NCBI GenBank assembly: GCA_023418435.1
Contig: JAEZZT010000123.1
Location: forward strand, 1 to 9,333
Source of the DNA: Bacillota bacterium
GTDB taxonomy: Bacteria; Bacillota; Negativicutes; Veillonellales; Negativicoccaceae
Length of the DNA stretch: 9,333 nt
Direction: 5' to 3'
Shown piece after piece: positions 7,217 through 9,333 of this stretch. How positions within the stretch are numbered: position 1 is the stretch's first letter; the number at the start of each line of letters is the position of its first letter. Made by a program: the position numbers and the translations under genes. Under the pieces are notes generated by a model. It saw only the letters and a program-made list of their open reading frames with translations. It made no database searches and had not been told where the DNA came from.

Positions 7217-8229
7217 ATCGAACGTGTCGACATGGCATTCTCTTATTTCTTCTGATTGCGACGGTTACTTTTTGTACGATTTATTTTACTGTCGATATTT
7301 CCACTTGGCACGCCATTACCTACTTTTCTTTTCAGAATATATTGCTGGCGTTGGGCATCTGGGCATTGGGAATGTACTTTGACGGCCTGCGCTTGCAGAA
7401 ATTGGTAGCGATCAATGGGTATGAGGTCAAACTGACGGGCATTTTACAAGTGGTGTTCGGGAACTATTTCATGGGACTATTGACGCCGGGAGCCAGCGGG
7501 GGAGCCATTGCGCAAGTGCTCATCCTGCGCAGTATCGGCGTACCGGTCGCCAAAAGCAGTATGATTGTTCTCATTCGAACCGTATTTTCGATTTTATTTC
7601 TGATTTTGGCCTTACCGATCGTATTTTATTACGACCATCTCAATATTCCCTATATCGGCAATAAGACTTTATTCTATATTGCATTTGCTTTTCTCTTATG
7701 CTGTATTTTCGGCTTTTGGATTTTCTCCGGAAAATACGGCAAGATCTATGCGTATCGTTTATGCGTATATGCCAAGATTTCTCCTAAAAAGACGAAAAAG
7801 ATTCTTCGTTTCTTGACGGATTTGACCGATACATTGGATGTCCTTCGTTGTCGGCCCTGGGAAACCTTGATCGTTTTTATTTACTCGGGGTTGAGTCTGT
7901 GCTGTATCTATGGAATTTTGCCGGCGCTGGTATTTCACGGTGAAGGAGCGGCGGATAATTGGTTCCTGTTGGGACGTATGATTGTGCTCAACTTTATTTT
8001 GTATTTTGCGCCGACTCCCGGCGGTACGGGGATCGCCGAAGGTTTTTTCGTTCTCCTGTTCAAGAATTATGTTCCCTCGGGAACGGTTGGGATTCTCGCT
8101 GTAATGTGGAGATTTATTGCCGAGTACATTCCGTTTTTCCTAGGCATGTACTTTGTGCTGACTTTATTCGGTCGCAAGTACTTACTCAATAAAGATATGG
8201 ATTTATCTGCTGCAGAAAAGGAGTCATAA
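7213..8229 (+). CDS. Polytopic membrane protein of the LPG-synthase-TM / UPF0104 (AglD-HpnL-like) family
   Basis: This 338-residue protein has about eight hydrophobic segments (about 8-27, 40-57, 75-92, 117-139, 152-172, 217-241, 252-282, 290-320). Two family hallmarks are visible: GLLTPGASGGAIAQ (88-101) and APTPGGTGIAEGFF (266-279), the Pro-x-Pro-Gly-Gly-x-Gly-x-x-Glu motif of the lysylphosphatidylglycerol synthase transmembrane region. It lacks the soluble C-terminal aminoacyl-transferase domain of MprF, so it is not itself a lysyl-PG synthase; such short members are thought to move lipids or act with glycolipid enzymes. ATG 7213 overlaps the stop of the YdjC-type gene, with GGAG at 7199-7202, 10 bases upstream. 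Tight coupling suggests a shared lipid or glycan pathway. The hydrophobic, Pro/Gly-rich core makes the family call good, but the transported lipid is unknown. Confidence 0.87.
   Translation: MNRTCRHGILLFLLIATVTFCTIYFTVDISTWHAITYFSFQNILLALGIWALGMYFDGLRLQKLVAINGYEVKLTGILQVVFGNYFMGLLTPGASGGAIAQVLILRSIGVPVAKSSMIVLIRTVFSILFLILALPIVFYYDHLNIPYIGNKTLFYIAFAFLLCCIFGFWIFSGKYGKIYAYRLCVYAKISPKKTKKILRFLTDLTDTLDVLRCRPWETLIVFIYSGLSLCCIYGILPALVFHGEGAADNWFLLGRMIVLNFILYFAPTPGGTGIAEGFFVLLFKNYVPSGTVGILAVMWRFIAEYIPFFLGMYFVLTLFGRKYLLNKDMDLSAAEKES
8216..8223 (+). promoter_or_regulatory. Ribosome binding site supporting the TTG start at 8231
   Basis: AAAAGGAG lies in the last codons of the membrane protein gene, 7 bases before TTG 8231. 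The next in-frame ATG is at 8270 (Met14) without such a site, so TTG is preferred. Confidence 0.78.
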
Positions 8230-8230
8230 A

Positions 8231-8677
8231 TTGAATAGCAAAGATACTCAATTTTACTTGGTTGATGAAATGATTTTGCCGGAGGCCATTAAGAAAACCA
8301 TTCAAGCAAAAGCATTATTGACCAGTGGCGAAGCCAAAACAATCAATCAGGCGGTGGAAATGGTCAATTTGAGCCGCAGCGCATACTATAAATACAAGGA
8401 TCGGGTTGAGCCTTTTTTCGAAGCGGTTCAAGGCCGGATTTGTTCGGTTTCGATTATGATTTCGCATGAGGCGGGCGTACTCTCCAAGGTCTTGCAGTTG
8501 ATTGCCAAGCAAAAGGCGAGCATCATTACGATCAATCAGGGGATTCCCTTGCAAAAAATCGCCAATGTGACGCTTTCCTTTGAAACGCAGCAAATGCAGA
8601 TCGGTTTGGAGGATTTGATTCGCCGCATTGCCAGAATTAAAGGTGTGAAGGAAATCAAGTTAATAGGCCAAGAGTAA
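8231..8677 (+). CDS. HTH-ACT domain regulator, PheB/UPF0735 family
   Basis: The 148-residue product matches the UPF0735 (PheB-like) family in size and layout. Residues 33-57 (GEAKTINQAVEMVNLSRSAYYKYKD in outline: Gly33, Lys36-Thr37, Asn39, Ser48-Arg49-Ser50, Tyr52-Tyr53-Lys54) look like a helix-turn-helix. Residues about 70-145 form an ACT domain that typically binds an amino acid: ISHEAGVLSKVLQLIAKQ is its first helix and EDLIRRIARIKGVKEIKLI its second. The protein is probably a cytoplasmic amino-acid-sensing DNA-binding regulator. It starts with TTG one base after the upstream stop and lies 15 bases before homoserine dehydrogenase, so threonine or another aspartate-family amino acid is the likely ligand. 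The name PheB reflects an old, unproven link to phenylalanine biosynthesis and should not be taken as function. Confidence 0.87.
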   Translation: MNSKDTQFYLVDEMILPEAIKKTIQAKALLTSGEAKTINQAVEMVNLSRSAYYKYKDRVEPFFEAVQGRICSVSIMISHEAGVLSKVLQLIAKQKASIITINQGIPLQKIANVTLSFETQQMQIGLEDLIRRIARIKGVKEIKLIGQE

Positions 8678-8679
8678 AG

Positions 8680-8686
8680 AGGAGGG
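8680..8686 (+). promoter_or_regulatory. Ribosome binding site of homoserine dehydrogenase
   Basis: AGGAGGG lies 6 bases before ATG 8693. A nearer ATG at 8688 is in a different frame and too close to the site. Confidence 0.85.
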
Positions 8687-8692
8687 AATGGC

Positions 8693-9333
8693 ATGGAAAA
8701 AATTGCAATCGGTTTGCTGGGGTTGGGGACCGTCGGCTCGGGTGTTATGTACACATTGGAGAAGAATGCGCACTTGCTCGCTGAAGATCTCGGTTATTCC
8801 GTACGAATCAAGAAAGCTTTGGTACGAGATGTACGTGAGTGCAAGCATTTGACATTGCCTTCCGATTTGGAACTGACCGAAAATGTAGAAGATATCCTCA
8901 ATGATGACGAAATCCAAATTGTGGTAGAAGTCATGGGCGGCATTCAGCCGGCCAAAGACTTTATTCTGCTGGCGATGGAAAAGGGAAAAAGCGTTGTCAG
9001 TGCCAATAAAGATTTGATCGCTTTGCATGGTCCGGAGATTGTCGCCACAGCGACCGCCCAAGGTGTGGATTTTATGTGCGAAGCGAGTGTCGGCGGGGGG
9101 ATTCCCATTTTATTGCCCTTGCAAAAGTCGTTGAAAGCCAATCAAATTCAGGAGATCGTCGGTATCGTCAATGGTACGACCAATTATATCTTGACGGAGA
9201 TGACCGAGCGCGATATGTCCTATGGAGATGCCTTGGCAGATGCGCAGGAAAAAGGCTATGCAGAAGCGGACCCGACGGCGGATGTGGGCGGTTTTGACGC
9301 GGCTCGCAAAATCGCGATCTTGGGTTCGATCGG
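8693..9333 (+). CDS. hom: Homoserine dehydrogenase, N-terminal 213 residues (3' truncated by the window edge)
   Basis: The open frame runs off the right edge after 213 full codons. Homoserine dehydrogenase reduces aspartate semialdehyde to homoserine with NAD(P)H, the branch step to threonine and methionine. The Rossmann nucleotide-binding start is IGLLGLGTVGSGV (6-18, GxGxxG at 10-15). VVSANKDLIALHG carries Asn105-Lys106 with Lys106 near the active site; EASVGGGIP (130-138), NGTTNYIL (160-167) and GYAEADPTADVGGFDAARK (188-206, Glu191, Asp197, Asp202 region) are the substrate-binding and catalytic blocks. There is no aspartokinase domain in front, so it is the monofunctional form. Most members carry a C-terminal ACT domain, which would lie outside the window. 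The HTH-ACT gene immediately upstream is a plausible regulator of this operon. Confidence 0.95.
   Translation, partial: MEKIAIGLLGLGTVGSGVMYTLEKNAHLLAEDLGYSVRIKKALVRDVRECKHLTLPSDLELTENVEDILNDDEIQIVVEVMGGIQPAKDFILLAMEKGKSVVSANKDLIALHGPEIVATATAQGVDFMCEASVGGGIPILLPLQKSLKANQIQEIVGIVNGTTNYILTEMTERDMSYGDALADAQEKGYAEADPTADVGGFDAARKIAILGSI

Noticed and set aside
7213..8229. Calling the membrane protein MprF (lysyl-phosphatidylglycerol synthase)
   Set aside because: Only the membrane region is present; the soluble aminoacyl-transferase domain needed for lysine transfer is missing.
1..9333. CRISPR array, insertion sequence, tRNA or rRNA gene, toxin-antitoxin or phage-defence system
   Set aside because: No repeat-spacer pattern, terminal inverted repeats, transposase, cloverleaf or defence-type gene was seen; nearly all bases are taken up by housekeeping-type genes.

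Overview
This 9.3 kb window looks like a core chromosomal segment of a low-to-mid GC Gram-positive-type bacterium (Bacillota, probably a clostridial or Negativicutes-like lineage). The reasons are the clostridial-looking C-terminal tail of glutamine synthetase, a ribonuclease HIII, a PheB-type ACT regulator in front of homoserine dehydrogenase, strong AGGAGG-like ribosome binding sites, and genes packed on one strand. The species cannot be fixed from the sequence alone. No mobile element, CRISPR array, tRNA or rRNA is visible.

Layout. Bases 2-634 hold the 3' end of a long glutamine synthetase-like gene, closed by a clear rho-independent terminator (642-674). A short gap with a plausible extended -10 promoter (672-702) follows. 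From 722 to the right edge runs one tight same-strand gene train of eight genes with gaps of 1-15 bases or overlaps of 4-13 bases and no internal terminator. In order: two half-transporters of a heterodimeric ABC exporter (722-2449, 2452-4194); a SpoU/TrmH-family RNA 2'-O-methyltransferase (4191-4985, TTG start); a stand-alone C-terminal LarC domain (4973-5416); ribonuclease HIII (5413-6354); a YdjC/ChbG/HpnK-family deacetylase (6365-7216); a polytopic LPG-synthase-TM/UPF0104 membrane protein (7213-8229); an HTH-ACT protein of the PheB/UPF0735 family (8231-8677, TTG start); and homoserine dehydrogenase, cut by the window end (8693-9333).

How the genes may work together. The two ABC subunits read as one asymmetric exporter: the first has a degenerate Walker B and switch residue (Asp and Gln), and the second supplies the matching degenerate signature (LSMGE). 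The deacetylase and the membrane protein overlap by ATGA and resemble the HpnK/HpnL pairing of hopanoid gene clusters, which suggests a lipid-linked amino-sugar step. The ACT regulator next to homoserine dehydrogenase suggests local amino-acid control. The LarC C-terminal domain without the rest of the lar genes is the least explained gene. Nothing here demonstrates a wholly new system; the best leads are the orphan LarC2, the YdjC-membrane protein pair and the regulator-hom pair.
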